DNA from: Cinclus cinclus
Taxonomy: Eukaryota > Chordata > Aves > Passeriformes > Cinclidae
Assembly (NCBI RefSeq): GCF_963662255.1
Contig: NW_026912197.1
Location: forward strand, 1 to 64,000
Direction of reading: 5' to 3'
Length of the DNA stretch: 64,000 bases
Shown: one piece after another, positions 1 through 12,741 of the stretch
How the letters are laid out: the number at the start of each line of letters is the position of its first letter
How positions within the stretch are numbered: position 1 is the stretch's first letter
Program-made: the position numbers and the translations under genes
Notes under the pieces: generated by a model
Seen by the model: only the letters and a program-made list of their open reading frames with translations
What the model was told of the DNA's origin: nothing
Database searches by the model: none

Positions 1-192
1 GAGGCACTTTTCCCCAAGAAGCCAAACTCAAGAGCCCACTTGGCATATGTCATTTTGTAGGGCGCGTTTGGGCCTCCGATGGCAGCCAGGTTTGGAGGAG
101 GGGGCAGCTTTGGTCTGGGAGAAATCCTCGTCCTTATGGAATTTTTGTAGGCAAAAGCCCTGCATGGGCCGCAGGCAAGTTGACTCCGAAAG
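1..192 (+). repeat. Representative 192-bp monomer
   Basis: I number the monomer from gaggcactttt. Landmarks: T4 tract at 8-11; agaa/agag variant near 30-34; cttggcatatg / cttggcagatg / cttggcaggtg / acaatgcagatg variants at 39-49; attttgtagg at 52-61; gcgcg at 62-66; cctccgatgg or cctctgatgg at 73-82; ggtttgg or ggttagg at 89-95; ggaggaggggg near 94-104; aaatcctcgtcc at 122-133; ggaatttttgtagg at 138-151; and a three-state box at about 157-171 (ccctgcatgggccgc, cccaggacgggcygc or ccctggacgggctgc). Hand-counted GC is 106/192 (55%). The consensus keeps about six CpG dinucleotides. The length is close to a vertebrate nucleosome repeat. Confidence 0.97.
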
Positions 193-384
193 GAGGCACT
201 TTTCCCCAAGAAGCCAAACTCAAGAGCCCACTTGGCATATGTCATTTTGTAGGGCGCGTTTGGGCCTCCGATGGCAGCCAGGTTTGGAGGAGGGGGCAGC
301 TTTGGTCTGGGAGAAATCCTCGTCCTTATGGAATTTTTGTAGGCAAAAGCCCAGGACGGGCCGCAGGCAAGTTGACTCCGAATG

Positions 385-585
385 GAGGCACTTTTCCCCA
401 AGAAGCCAAACTCAAGAGCCCACTTGGCAGATGTCATTTTGTAGGGCGCGTTTGGGCCTCTGATGGCAGCCAGGTTAGGAGGAGGGGGCAGCTTTGGTCT
501 GGGAGAAATCCTCGTCCTTATGGAATTTTTGTAGGCAAAAGCCCTGGACGGGCTGCAGGCAAGTTAGGCATGTTGGCTTTGAAAG
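385..585 (+). repeat. Representative 201-bp monomer with 9-bp insertion
   Basis: The distance from gaggcac at 385 to the next at 586 is 201 bp. The extra 9 bp lie near the monomer end, where the usual caagttgactccgaa is replaced by caagttaggcatgttggcttt followed by gaaagg. This form usually travels with a linked set of variants: ggttagg and ccctggacgggctgc upstream of the insertion, then agaacccacaatgcag in the next monomer. It therefore marks the phase of the higher-order repeats. I counted 85 such monomers, from about 564 to 63,721. Their spacing is always a whole number of monomers, most often 777 bp. Confidence 0.95.
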
Positions 586-2429
586 GAGGCACTTTTCCCC
601 AAGAAGCCAAACTCAAGAACCCACAATGCAGATGTCATTTTGTAGGGCGCGTTTGGGCCTCCGATGGCAGCCAGGTTTGGAGGAGGGGGCAGCTTTGGTC
701 TGGGAGAAATCCTCGTCCTTATGGAATTTTTGTAGGCAAAAGCCCAGGACAGGCCGCAGGCAAGTTGACTCCGAAAGGAGGCACTTTTCCCCAAGAAGCC
801 AAACTCAAGAGCCCACTTGGCATATGTCATTTTGTAGGGCGCGTTTGGGCCTCCGATGGCAGCCAGGTTTGGAGGAGGGGGCAGCTTTGGTCTGGGAGAA
901 ATCCTCGTCCTTATGGAATTTTTGTATGCAAAAGCCCAGGACGGGCTGCAGGCAAGTTGACTCCGAATGGAGGCACTTTTCCCCAAGAAGCCAAACTCAA
1001 GAACCCACTTGGCAGATGTCATATTGTAGGGCGCGTTTGGGCCTCTGATGGCAGCCAGGTTAGGAGGAGGGGGCAGCTTTGGTCTGGGAGAAATCCTCGT
1101 CCTTATGGAATTTTTGTAGGCAAAAGCCCTGGACGGGCTGCAGGCAAGTTAGGCATGTTGGCTTTGAAAGGAGGCACTTTTCCCCAAGAAGCCAAACTCA
1201 AGAGCCCACTTGGCAGATGTCATTTTGTAGGGCGCGTTTGGGCCTCCGATGGCAGCCAGGTTTGGAGGAGGGGGCAGCTTTGGTCTGGGAGAAATCCTCG
1301 TCCTTATGGAATTTTTGTAGGCAAAAGCCCAGGACGGGCCGCAGGCAAGTTGACTCCGAATGGAGGCACTTTTCCCCAAGAAGCCAAACTCAAGAGCCCA
1401 CTTGGCATATGTCATTTTGTAGGGCGCGTTTGGGCCTCCGATGGCAGCCAGGTTAGGAGGAGGGGGCAGCTTTGGTCTGGGAGAAATCCTCGTCCTTATG
1501 GAATTTTTGTAGGCAAAAGCCCTGCAAGGGCCGCAGGCAAGTTGACTCCGAAAGGAGGCACTTTTCCCCAAGAAGCCAAACTCAAGAGCCCACTTGGCAT
1601 ATGTCATTTTGTAGGGCGCGTTTGGGCCTCCGATGGCAGCCAGGTTTGGAGGAGGGGGCAGCTTTGGTCTGGGAGAAATCCTCGTCCTTATGGAATTTTT
1701 GTAGGCAAAAGCCCTGCATGGGCCGCAGGCAAGTTGACTCCGAAAGGAGGCACTTTTCCCCAAGAAGCCAAACTCAAGAGCCCACTTGGCATATGTCATT
1801 TTGTAGGGCGCGTTTGGGCCTCCGATGGCAGCCAGGTTTGGAGGAGGGGGCAGCTTTGGTCTGGGAGAAATCCTCGTCCTTATGGAATTTTTGTAGGCAA
1901 AAGCCCAGGACGGGCCGCAGGCAAGTTGACTCCGAATGGAGGCACTTTTCCCCAAGAAGCCAAACTCAAGAGCCCACTTGGCAGATGTCATTTTGTAGGG
2001 CGCGTTTGGGCCTCTGATGGCAGCCAGGTTAGGAGGAGGGGGCAGCTTTGGTCTGGGAGAAATCCTCGTCCTTATGGAATTTTTGTAGGCAAAAGCCCTG
2101 GACGGGCTGCAGGCAAGTTAGGCATGTTGGCTTTGAAAGGAGGCACTTTTCCCCAAGAAGCCAAACTCAAGAACCCACAATGCAGATGTCATTTTGTAGG
2201 GCGCGTTTGGGCCTCCGATGGCAGCCAGGTTTGGAGGAGGGGGCAGCTTTGGTCTGGGAGAAATCCTCGTCCTTATGGAATTTTTGTAGGCAAAAGCCCA
2301 GGACAGGCCGCAGGCAAGTTGACTCCGAATGGAGGCACTTTTCCCCAAGAAGCCAAACTCAAGAGCCCACTTGGCAGATGTCATTTTGTAGGGCGCGTTT
2401 GGGCCTCTGATGGCAGCCAGGTTAGGAGG

Positions 2430-3600
2430 AGGGGGCAGCTTTGGTCTGGGAGAAATCCTCGTCCTTATGGAATTTTTGTAGGCAAAAGCCCTGCATGGGC
2501 CGCAGGCAAGTTGACTCCGAAAGGAGGCACTTTTCCCCAAGAAGCCAAACTCAAGAGCCCACTTGGCATATGTCATTTTGTAGGGCGCGTTTGGGCCTCT
2601 GATGGCAGCCAGGTTTGGAGGAGGGGGCAGCTTTGGTCTGGGAGAAATCCTCGTCCTTATGGAATTTTTGTAGGCAAAAGCCCAGGACGGGCCGAAGGCA
2701 AGTTGACTCCGAAAGGAGGCACTTTTCCCCAAGAAGCCAAACTCAAGAGCCCACTTGGCAGATGTCATTTTGTAGGGCGCGTTTGGGCCTCTGATGGCAG
2801 CCAGGTTAGGAGGAGGGTGTAGCTTTGGTCTGGGAGAAATCCTCGTCCTTATGGAATTTTTGGAGGCAAAAGCCCTGGACGGGCTGCAGGCAAGTTAGGC
2901 ATGTTGGCTTTGAAAGGAGGCACTTTTCCCCAAGAAGCCAAACTCAAGAACCCACTTGGCATATGTCATTTTGTAGGGCGCGTTTGGGCCTCCGATGGCA
3001 GCCAGGTTAGGAGGAGGGGGCAGCTTTGGTCTGGGAGAAATCCTCGTCCTTATGGAATTTTTGTAGGCAAAAGCCCTGCATGGGCCGCAGGCAAGTTGAC
3101 TCCGAAAGGAGGCACTTTTCCCCAAGAAGCCAAACTCAAGAGCCCACTTGGCATATGTCATTTTGTAGGGCGCGTTTGGGCCTCTGATGGCAGCCAGGTT
3201 TGGAGGAGGGGGCAGCTTTGGTCTGGGAGAAATCCTCGTCCTTATGGAATTTTTGTAGGCAAAAGCCCAGGACGGGCCGAAGGCAAGTTGACTCCGAAAG
3301 GAGGCACTTTTCCCCAAGAAGCCAAACTCAAGAGCCCACTTGGCAGATGTCATTTTGTAGGGCGCGTTTGGGCCTCTGATGGCAGCCAGGTTAGGAGGAG
3401 GGTGTAGCTTTGGTCTGGGAGAAATCCTCGTCCTTATGGAATTTTTGGAGGCAAAAGCCCTGGACGGGCTGCAGGCAAGTTAGGCATGTTGGCTTTGAAA
3501 GGAGGCACTTTTCCCCAAGACGCCAAACTCAAGAACCCACTTGGCATATGTCATTTTGTAGGGCGCGTTTGGGCCTCCGATGGCAGCCAGGTTAGGAGGA
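2430..3600. repeat. Tandem trimer duplication, period 585 bp
   Basis: The block before 2,822 matches the block before 3,407 at an offset of 585 bp (2x192+201). Shared markers are gggccgaaggc (instead of gggccgcaggc), gggtgtagc, tttttggaggc, and the insertion followed by agaacccacttggcatatg. A difference seen between the copies is aagacgcc in the second copy (about 3,519) against aagaagcc in the first. Edges are approximate because flanking monomers are also similar. Confidence 0.8.
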
Positions 3601-5834
3601 GGGGGCAGCTTTGGTCTGGGAGAAATCCTCGTCCTTATGGAATTTTTGTAGGCAAAAGCCCTGGACGGGCTGCAGGCAAGTTAGGCATGTTGGCTTTGAA
3701 AGGAGGCACTTTTCCCCAAGAAGCCAAACTCAAGAGCCCACTTGGCAGGTGTCATTTTGTAGGGCGCGTTTGGGCCTCCGATGGCAGCCAGGTTTGGAGG
3801 AGGGGGCAGCTTTGGTCTGGGAGAAATCCTCGTCCTTATGGAATTTTTGTAGGCAAAAGCCCTGCATGGGCCGCAGGCAAGTTGACTCCGAAAGGAGGCA
3901 CTTTTCCCCAAGAAGCCAAACTCAAGAGCCCACTTGGCATATGTCATTTTGTAGGGCGCGTTTGGGCCTCCGATGGCAGCCAGGTTTGGAGGAGGGGGCA
4001 GCTTTGGTCTGGGAGAAATCCTCGTCCTTATGGAATTTTTGTAGGCAAAAGCCCAGGACGGGCTGCAGGCAAGTTGACTCCGAATGGAGGCACTTTTCCC
4101 CAAGAAGCCAAACTCAAGAGCCCACTTGGCAGATGTCATTTTGTAGGGCGCGTTTGGGCCTCTGATGGCAGCCAGGTTAGGAGGAGGGGGCAGCTTTGGT
4201 CTGGGAGAAATCCTCGTCCTTATGGAATTTTTGTAGGCAAAAGCCCTGGACGGGCTGCAGGCAAGTTAGGCATGTTGGCTTTGAAAGGAGGCACTTTTCC
4301 CCAAGAAGCCAAACTCAAGAACCCACAATGCAGATGTCATTTTGTAGGGCGCGTTTGGGCCTCCGATGGCAGCCAGGTTTGGAGGAGGGGGCAGCTTTGG
4401 TCTGGGAGAAATCCTCGTCCTTATGGAATTTTTGTAGGCAAAAGCCCAGGACGGGCCGCAGGCAAGTTGACTCCGAATGGAGGCACTTTTCCCCAAGAAG
4501 CCAAACTCAAGAGCCCACTTGGCATATGTCATTTTGTAGGGCGCGTTTGGGCCTCCGATGGCAGCCAGGTTAGGAGGAGGGGGCAGCTTTGGTCTGGGAG
4601 AAATCCTCGTCCTTATGGAATTTTTGTAGGCAAAAGCCCTGGACGGGCTGCAGGCAAGTTAGGCATGTTGGCTTTGAAAGGAGGCACTTTTCCCCAAGAA
4701 GCCAAACTCAAGAGCCCACTTGGCATATGTCATTTTGTAGGGCGCGTTTGGGCCTCCGATGGCAGCCAGGTTTGGAGGAGGGGGCAGCTTTGGTCTGGGA
4801 GAAATCCTCGTCCTTATGGAATTTTTGTAGGCAAAAGCCCAGGACGGGCCGCAGGCAAGTTGACTCCGAATGGAGGCACTTTTCCCCAAGAAGCCAAACT
4901 CAAGAGCCCACTTGGCAGATGTCATTTTGTAGGGCGCGTTTGGGCCTCTGATGGCAGCCAGGTTAGGAGGAGGGTGTAGCTTTGGTCTGGGAGAAATCCT
5001 CGTCCTTATGGAATTTTTGGAGGCAAAAGTCCTGGACGGGCTGCAGGCAAGTTAGGCATGTTGGCTTTGAAAGGAGGCACTTTTCCCCAAGAAGCCAAAC
5101 TCAAGAACCCACAATGCAGATGTCATTTTGTAGGGCGCGTTTGGGCCTCCGATGGCAGCCAGGTTTGGAGGAGGGGGCAGCTTTGGTCTGGGAGAAATCC
5201 TCGTCCTTATGGAATTTTTGTAGGCAAAAGCCCAGGACGGGCCGCAGGCAAGTTGACTCCGAATGGAGGCACTTTTCCCCAAGAAGCCAAACTCAAGAGC
5301 CCACTTGGCAGGTGTCATTTTGTAGGGCGCGTTTGGGCCTCTGATGGCAGCCAGGTTTGGAGGAGGGGGCAGCTTTGGTCTGGGAGAAATCCTCGTCCTT
5401 CTGGAATTTTTGTAGGCAAAAGCCCTGCATGGGCCGCATGCAAGTTGACTCCGAAAGGAGGCATTTTTCCCCAAGAAGCCAAACTCAAGAGCCCACTTGG
5501 CAGATGTCATTTTGTAGGGCGCGTTTGGGCCTCTGATGGCAGCCAGGTTAGGAGGAGGGGGCAGCTTTGGTCTGGGAGAAATCCTCGTCCTTATGGAATT
5601 TTTGTAGGCAAAAGCCCTGCATGGGCCGCAGGCAAGTTGACTCCGAAAGGAGGCACTTTTCCCCAAGAAGCCAAACTCAAGAGCCCACTTGGCTGATGTC
5701 ATTTTGTAGGGCGCGTTTGGGCCTCTGATGGCAGCCAGGTTAGGAGGAGGGGGCAGCTTTGGTCTGGGAGAAATCCTCGTCCTTATGGAATTTTTGTAGG
5801 CAAAAGCCCTGGACGGGCTGCAGGCAAGTTAGGC

Positions 5835-8800
5835 ATGTTGGCTTTGAAAGGAGGCACTTTTCCCCAAGAAGCCAAACTCAAGAACCCACAATGCAGATGT
5901 CATTTTGTAGGGCGCGTTTGGGCCTCCGATGGCAGCCAGGTTTGGAGGAGGGGGCAGCTTTGGTCTGGGAGAAATCCTCGTCCTTATGGAATTTTTGTAG
6001 GCAAAAGCCCAGGACGGGCCGCAGGCAAGTTGACTCCGAATGGAGGCACTTTTCCCCAAGAAGCCAAACTCAAGAGCCCACTTGGCAGATGTCATTTTGT
6101 AGGGCGCGTTTGGGCCTCTGATGGCAGCCAGGTTTGGAGGAGGGGGCAGCTTTGGTCTGGGAGAAATCCTCGTCCTTATGGAATTTTTGTAGGCAAAAGC
6201 CCTGCATGGGCCGCAGGCAAGTTGACTCCGAAAGGAGGCACTTTTCCCCAAGAAGCCAAACTCAAGAGCCCACTTGGCAGATGTCATTTTGTAGGGCGCG
6301 TTTGGGCCTCCGATGGCAGCCAGGTTTGGAGGAGGGGGCAGCTTTGGTCTGGGAGAAATCCTCGTCCTTATGGAATTTTTGTAGGCAAAAGCCCAGGACG
6401 GGCTGCAGGCAAGTTGACTCCGAATGGAGGCACTTTTCCCCAAGAAGCCAAACTCAAGAGCCCACTTGGCAGATGTCATTTTGTAGGGCGCGTTTGGGCC
6501 TCTGATGGCAGCCAGGTTAGGAGGAGGGGGCAGCTTTGGTCTGGGAGAAATCCTCGTCCTTATGGAATTTTTGGAGGCAAAAGCCCTGGACGGGCTGCAG
6601 GCAAGTTAGGCATGTTGGCTTTGAAAGGAGGCACTTTTCCCCAAGAAGCCAAACTCAAGAACCCACAATGCAGATGTCATTTTGTAGGGCGCGTTTGGGC
6701 CTCCGATGGCAGCCAGGTTTGGAGGAGGGGGCAGCTTTGGTCTGGGAGAAATCCTCGTCCTTATGGAATTTTTGTAGGCAAAAGCCCAGGACGGGCCGCA
6801 GGCAAGTTGACTCCGAATGGAGGCACTTTTCCCCAAGAAGCCAAACTCAAGAGCCCACTTGGCATATGTCATTTTGTAGGGCGCGTTTGGGCCTCTGATG
6901 GCAGCCAGGTTTGGAGGAGGGGGCAGCTTTGGTCTGGGAGAAATCCTCGTCCTTATGGAATTTTTGTAGGCAAAAGCCCTGCATGGGCCGCAGGCAAGTT
7001 GACTCCGAAAGGAGGCACTTTTCCCCAAGAAGCCAAACTCAAGAGCCCACTTGGCAGGTGTCATTTTGTAGGGCGCGTTTGGGCCTCCGATGGCAGCCAG
7101 GTTTGGAGGAGGGGGCAGCTTTGGTCTGGGAGAAATCCTCGTCCTTATGGAATTTTTGTAGGCAAAAGCCCAGGACGGGCTGCAGGCAAGTTGACTCCGA
7201 ATGGAGGCACTTTTCCCCAAGAAGCCAAACTCAAGAGCCCACTTGGCATATGTCATTTTGTAGGGCGCGTTTGGGCCTCCGATGGCAGCCAGGTTTGGAG
7301 GAGGGGGCAGCTTTGGTCTGGGAGAAATCCTCGTCCTTATGGAATTTTTGTAGGCAAAAGCCCAGGACGGGCTGCAGGCAAGTTGACCCCGAATGGAGGC
7401 ACTTTTCCCCAAGAAGCCAAACTCAAGAGCCCACTTGGCAGATGTCATTTTGTAGGGCGCGTTTGGGCCTCTGATGGCAGCCAGGTTAGGAGGAGGGGGC
7501 AGCTTTGGTCTGGGAGAAATCCTCGTCCTTATGGAATTTTTGTAGGCAAAAGCCCTGGACGGGCTGCAGGCAAGTTAGGCATGTTGGCTTTGAAAGGAAG
7601 CACTTTTCCCCAAGAAGCCAAACTCAAGAACCCACAATGCAGATGTCATTTTGTAGGGCGCGTTTGGGCCTCCGATGGCAGCCAGGTTTGGAGGAGGGGG
7701 CAGCTTTGGTCTGGGAGAAATCCTCGTCCTTATGGAATTTTTGTAGGCAAAAGCCCAGGACGGGCCGCAGGCAAGTTGACTCCGAATGGAGGCACTTTTC
7801 CCCAAGAAGCCAAACTCAAGAGCCCACTTGGCAGGTGTCATTTTGTAGGGCGCGTTTGGGCCTCTGATGGCAGCCAGGTTTGGAGGAGGGGGCAGCTTTG
7901 GTCTGGGAGAAATCCTCGTCCTTATGGAATTTTTGTAGGCAAAAGCCCAGGACGGGCTGCAGGCAAGTTGACTCCGAATGGAGGCACTTTTCCCCAAGAA
8001 GCCAAACTCAAGAGCCCACTTGGCAGATGTCATTTTTTAGGGCGCATTTGGGCCTCTGATGGCAGCCAGGTTAGGAGGAGGGGGCAGCTTTGGTCTGGGA
8101 GAAATCCTCGTCCTTATGGAATTTTTGTAGGCAAAAGCCCTGGACGGGCTGCAGGCAAGTTAGGCATGTTGGCTTTGAAAGGAGGCACTTTTCCCCAAGA
8201 AGCCAAACTCAAGAACCCACAATGCAGATGTCATTTTGTAGGGCGCGTTTGGGCCTCCGATGGCAGCCAGGTTTGGAGGAGGGGGCAGCTTTGGTCTGGG
8301 AGAAATCCTCGTCCTTATGGAATTTTTGTAGGCAAAAGCCCAGGACGGGCCGCAGGCAAGTTGACTCCGAATGGAGGCACTTTTCCCCAAGAAGCCAAAC
8401 TCAAGAGCCCACTTGGCATATGTCATTTTGTAGGGCGCGTTTGGGCCTCCGATGGCAGCCAGGTTTGGAGGAGGGGGCAGCTTTGGTCTGGGAGAAATCC
8501 TCGTCCTTATGGAATTTTTGTAGGCAAAAGCCCAGGACGGGCTGCAGGCAAGTTGACTCCGAATGGAGGCACTTTTCCCCAAGAAGCCAAACTCAAGAGC
8601 CCACTTGGCATATGTCATTTTGTAGGGCGCGTTTGGGCCTCTGATGGCAGCCAGGTTAGGAGGAGGGGGCAGCTTTGGTCTGGGAGAAATCCTCGTCCTT
8701 ATGGAATTTTTGTAGGCAAAAGCCCTGCATGGGCCGCAGGCAAGTTGACTCCGAAAGGAGGCACTTTTCCCCAAGAAGCCAAACTCAAGAGCCCACTTGG

Positions 8801-10994
8801 CAGGTGTCATTTTGTAGGGCGCGTTTGGGCCTCCGATGGCAGCCAGGTTTGGAGGAGGGGGCAGCTTTGGTCTGGGAGAAATCCTCGTCCTTATGGAATT
8901 TTTGTAGGCAAAAGCCCAGGACGGGCTGCAGGCAAGTTGACTCCGAATGGAGGCACTTTTCCCCAAGAAGCCAAACTCAAGAGCCCACTTGGCATATGTC
9001 ATTTTGTAGGGCGCGTTTGGGCCTCCGATGGCAGCCAGGTTTGGAGGAGGGGGCAGCTTTGGTCTGGGAGAAATCCTCGTCCTTATGGAATTTTTGTAGG
9101 CAAAAGCCCAGGACGGGCTGCAGGCAAGTTGACCCCGAATGGAGGCACTTTTCCCCAAGAAGCCAAACTCAAGAGCCCACTTGGCAGATGTCATTTTGTA
9201 GGGCGCGTTTGGGCCTCTGATGGCAGCCAGGTTAGGAGGAGGGGGCAGCTTTGGTCTGGGAGAAATCCTCGTCCTTATGGAATTTTTGTAGGCAAAAGCC
9301 CTGGACGGGCTGCAGGCAAGTTAGGCATGTTGGCTTTGAAAGGAAGCACTTTTCCCCAAGAAGCCAAACTCAAGAACCCACAATGCAGATGTCATTTTGT
9401 AGGGCGCGTTTGGGCCTCCGATGGCAGCCAGGTTTGGAGGAGGGGGCAGCTTTGGTCTGGGAGAAATCCTCGTCCTTATGGAATTTTTGTAGGCAAAAGC
9501 CCAGGACGGGCCGCAGGCAAGTTGACTCCGAATGGAGGCACTTTTCCCCAAGAAGCCAAACTCAAGAGCCCACTTGGCAGGTGTCATTTTGTAGGGCGCG
9601 TTTGGGCCTCTGATGGCAGCCAGGTTTGGAGGAGGGGGCAGCTTTGGTCTGGGAGAAATCCTCGTCCTTATGGAATTTTTGTAGGCAAAAGCCCTGCATG
9701 GGCCGCAGGCAAGTTGACTCCGAAAGGAGGCACTTTTCCCCAAGAAGCCAAACTCAAGAGCCCACTTGGCAGATGTCATTTTGTAGGGCGCGTTTGGGCC
9801 TCCGATGGCAGCCAGGTTTGGAGGAGGGGGCAGCTTTGGTCTGGGAGAAATCCTCGTCCTTATGGAATTTTTGTAGGCAAAAGCCCAGGACGGGCTGCAG
9901 GCAAGTTGACTCCGAATGGAGGCACTTTTCCCCAAGAAGCCAAACTCAAGAGCCCACTTGGCAGATGTCATTTTTTAGGGCGCATTTGGGCCTCTGATGG
10001 CAGCCAGGTTAGGAGGAGGGGGCAGCTTTGGTCTGGGAGAAATCCTCGTCCTTATGGAATTTTTGTAGGCAAAAGCCCTGGACGGGCTGCAGGCAAGTTA
10101 GGCATGTTGGCTTTGAAAGGAGGCACTTTTCCCCAAGAAGCCAAACTCAAGAACCCACAATGCAGATGTCATTTTGTAGGGCGCGTTTGGGCCTCCGATG
10201 GCAGCCAGGTTTGGAGGAGGGGGCAGCTTTGGTCTGGGAGAAATCCTCGTCCTTATGGAATTTTTGTAGGCAAAAGCCCAGGACGGGCCGCAGGCAAGTT
10301 GACTCCGAATGGAGGCACTTTTCCCCAAGAAGCCAAACTCAAGAGCCCACTTGGCATATGTCATTTTGTAGGGCGCGTTTGGGCCTCCGATGGCAGCCAG
10401 GTTTGGAGGAGGGGGCAGCTTTGGTCTGGGAGAAATCCTCGTCCTTATGGAATTTTTGTAGGCAAAAGCCCAGGACGGGCCGCAGGCAAGTTGACTCCGA
10501 ATGGAGGCACTTTTCCCCAAGAAGCCAAACTCAAGAGCCCACTTGGCATATGTCATTTTGTAGGGCGCGTTTGGGCCTCTGATGGCAGCCAGGTTAGGAG
10601 GAGGGGGCAGCTTTGGTCTGGGAGAAATCCTCGTCCTTATGGAATTTTTGTAGGCAAAAGCCCTGCATGGGCCGCAGGCAAGTTGACTCCGAAAGGAGGC
10701 ACTTTTCCCCAAGAAGCCAAACTCAAGAGCCCACTTGGCATATGTCATTTTGTAGGGCGCGTTTGGGCCTCTGATGGCAGCCATGTTTGGAGGAGGGGGC
10801 AGCTTTGGTCTGGGAGAAATCCTCGTCCTTATGGAATTTTTGTAGGCAAAAGCCCAGGACGGGCCGAAGGCAAGTTGACTCCGAAAGGAGGCACTTTTCC
10901 CCAAGAAGCCAAACTCAAGAGCCCACTTGGCAGATGTCATTTTGTAGGGCGCGTTTGGGCCTCTGATGGCAGCCAGGTTAGGAGGAGGGTGTAG
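5835..10994 (+). other. Open frame of 1,719 codons inside the satellite; not a gene
   Basis: This is the same forward frame as at 36,931, starting at the ATG in the 9-bp insertion (ggcATGttggc) and closed by gggtgtagc. A frame of exactly the same length lies at 21,782-26,941, and one of 1,597 codons at 15,360-20,153. They start at equivalent insertions and run through related higher-order units. Equal length reflects shared repeat architecture. No promoter, intron or polyadenylation signal (aataaa) was seen near it. Confidence 0.85.
6915..9695. repeat. 9-monomer displaced duplication, offset 1,746 bp
   Basis: About 1.03 kb at 6,915-7,947 is repeated at 8,661-9,693, offset 1,746 bp (9x192+2x9). 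Two rare markers support this. gttgaccccg (usually gttgactccg) occurs at about 7,383 and 9,129. gaaaggaagcac (usually gaaaggaggcac) follows the insertion at 7,592 and 9,338. Compared with the related block at 21.7-24.2 kb, the left block carries this extra 1,746-bp step, which looks like a local unequal-exchange expansion. The gaaggaagcac marker also occurs at about 16,733 and 23,539 in the related long units. Confidence 0.8.
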
Positions 10995-12741
10995 CTTTGG
11001 TCTGGGAGAAATCCTCGTCCTTATGGAATTTTTGGAGGCAAAAGCCCTGGACGGGCTGCAGGCAAGTTAGGCATGTTGGCTTTGAAAGGAGGCACTTTTC
11101 CCCAAGAAGCCAAACTCAAGAACCCACTTGGCATATGTCATTTTGTAGGGCGCGTTTGGGCCTCCGATGGCAGCCAGGTTAGGAGGAGGGGGCAGCTTTG
11201 GTCTGGGAGAAATCCTCGTCCTTATGGAATTTTTGTAGGCAAAAGCCCTGGACGGGCTGCAGGCAAGTTAGGCATGTTGGCTTTGAAAGGAGGCACTTTT
11301 CCCCAAGAAGCCAAACTCAAGAGCCCACTTGGCAGGTGTCATTTTGTAGGGCGCGTTTGGGCCTCCGATGGCAGCCAGGTTTGGAGGAGGGGGCAGCTTT
11401 GGTCTGGGAGAAATCCTCGTCCTTATGGAATTTTTGTAGGCAAAAGCCCTGCATGGGCCGCAGGCAAGTTGACTCCGAAAGGAGGCACTTTTCCCCAAGA
11501 AGCCAAACTCAAGAGCCCACTTGGCATATGTCATTTTGTAGGGCGCGTTTGGGCCTCCGATGGCAGCCAGGTTTGGAGGAGGGGGCAGCTTTGGTCTGGG
11601 AGAAATCCTCGTCCTTATGGAATTTTTGTAGGCAAAAGCCCAGGACGGGCTGCAGGCAAGTTGACTCCGAATGGAGGCACTTTTCCCCAAGAAGCCAAAC
11701 TCAAGAGCCCACTTGGCAGATGTCATTTTGTAGGGCGCGTTTGGGCCTCTGATGGCAGCCAGGTTTGGAGGAGGGGGCAGCTTTGGTCTGGGAGAAATCC
11801 TCGTCCTTATGGAATTTTTGTAGGCAAAAGCCCAGGACGGGCCGAAGGCAAGTTGACTCCGAAAGGAGGCACTTTTCCCCAAGAAGCCAAACTCAAGAGC
11901 CCACTTGGCAGATGTCATTTTGTAGGGCGCGTTTGGGCCTCTGATGGCAGCCAGGTTAGGAGGAGGGTGTAGCTTTGGTCTGGGAGAAATCCTCGTCCTT
12001 ATGGAATTTTTGGAGGCAAAAGCCCTGGACTGGCTGCAGGCAAGTTAGGCATGTTGGCTTTGAAAGGAGGCACTTTTCCCCAAGAAGCCAAACTCAAGAA
12101 CCCACTTGGCATATGTCATTTTGTAGGGCGCGTTTGGGCCTCCGATGGCAGCCAGGTTAGGAGGAGGGGGCAGCTTTGGTCTGGGAGAAATCCTCGTCCT
12201 TATGGAATTTTTGTAGGCAAAAGCCCTGGACGGGCTGCAGGCAAGTTAGGCATGTTGGCTTTGAAAGGAGGCACTTTTCCCCAAGAAGCCAAACTCAAGA
12301 GCCCACTTGGCAGGTGTCATTTTGTAGGGCGCGTTTGGGCCTCCGATGGCAGCCAGGTTTGGAGGAGGGGGCAGCTTTGGTCTGGGAGAAATCCTCGTCC
12401 TTATGGAATTTTTGTAGGCAAAAGCCCTGCATGGGCCGCAGGCAAGTTGACTCCGAAAGGAGGCACTTTTCCCCAAGAAGCCAAACTCAAGAGCCCACTT
12501 GGCATATGTCATTTTGTAGGGCGCGTTTGGGCCTCCGATGGCAGCCAGGTTTGGAGGAGGGGGCAGCTTTGGTCTGGGAGAAATCCTCGTCCTTATGGAA
12601 TTTTTGTAGGCAAAAGCCCAGGACGGGCTGCAGGCAAGTTGACTCCGAATGGAGGCACTTTTCCCCAAGAAGCCAAACTCAAGAGCCCACTTGGCAGATG
12701 TCATTTTGTAGGGCGCGTTTGGGCCTCTGATGGCAGCCAGG
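10785..12741. repeat. Pentamer duplication, period 978 bp
   Basis: About 10,785-11,763 is repeated at 11,763-12,741 with an offset of 978 bp (5x192+2x9). The shared gccgaagg variant lies at 10,863 and 11,841. The gggtgtagc stop variants end at 10,994 and 11,972. Both are followed by two insertion-bearing monomers in immediate succession (spacing 201 bp), which is uncommon in the window. The second copy has ggactggctg (about 12,030) where the first has ggacgggctg. The match ends where ggtttgg (about 11,764) pairs with ggttagg (about 12,742). Confidence 0.8.

Noticed and set aside
39..49. catatg / E-box-like regulatory site in each monomer
   Set aside because: catatg is one of four interchangeable states at this position and is absent from more than half of the monomers, so a conserved regulatory role is not supported.
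122..141. CENP-B box
   Set aside because: cctcgtccttatggaa shares only the ctcgt start with the box. The essential ttgga and cggg parts are missing.
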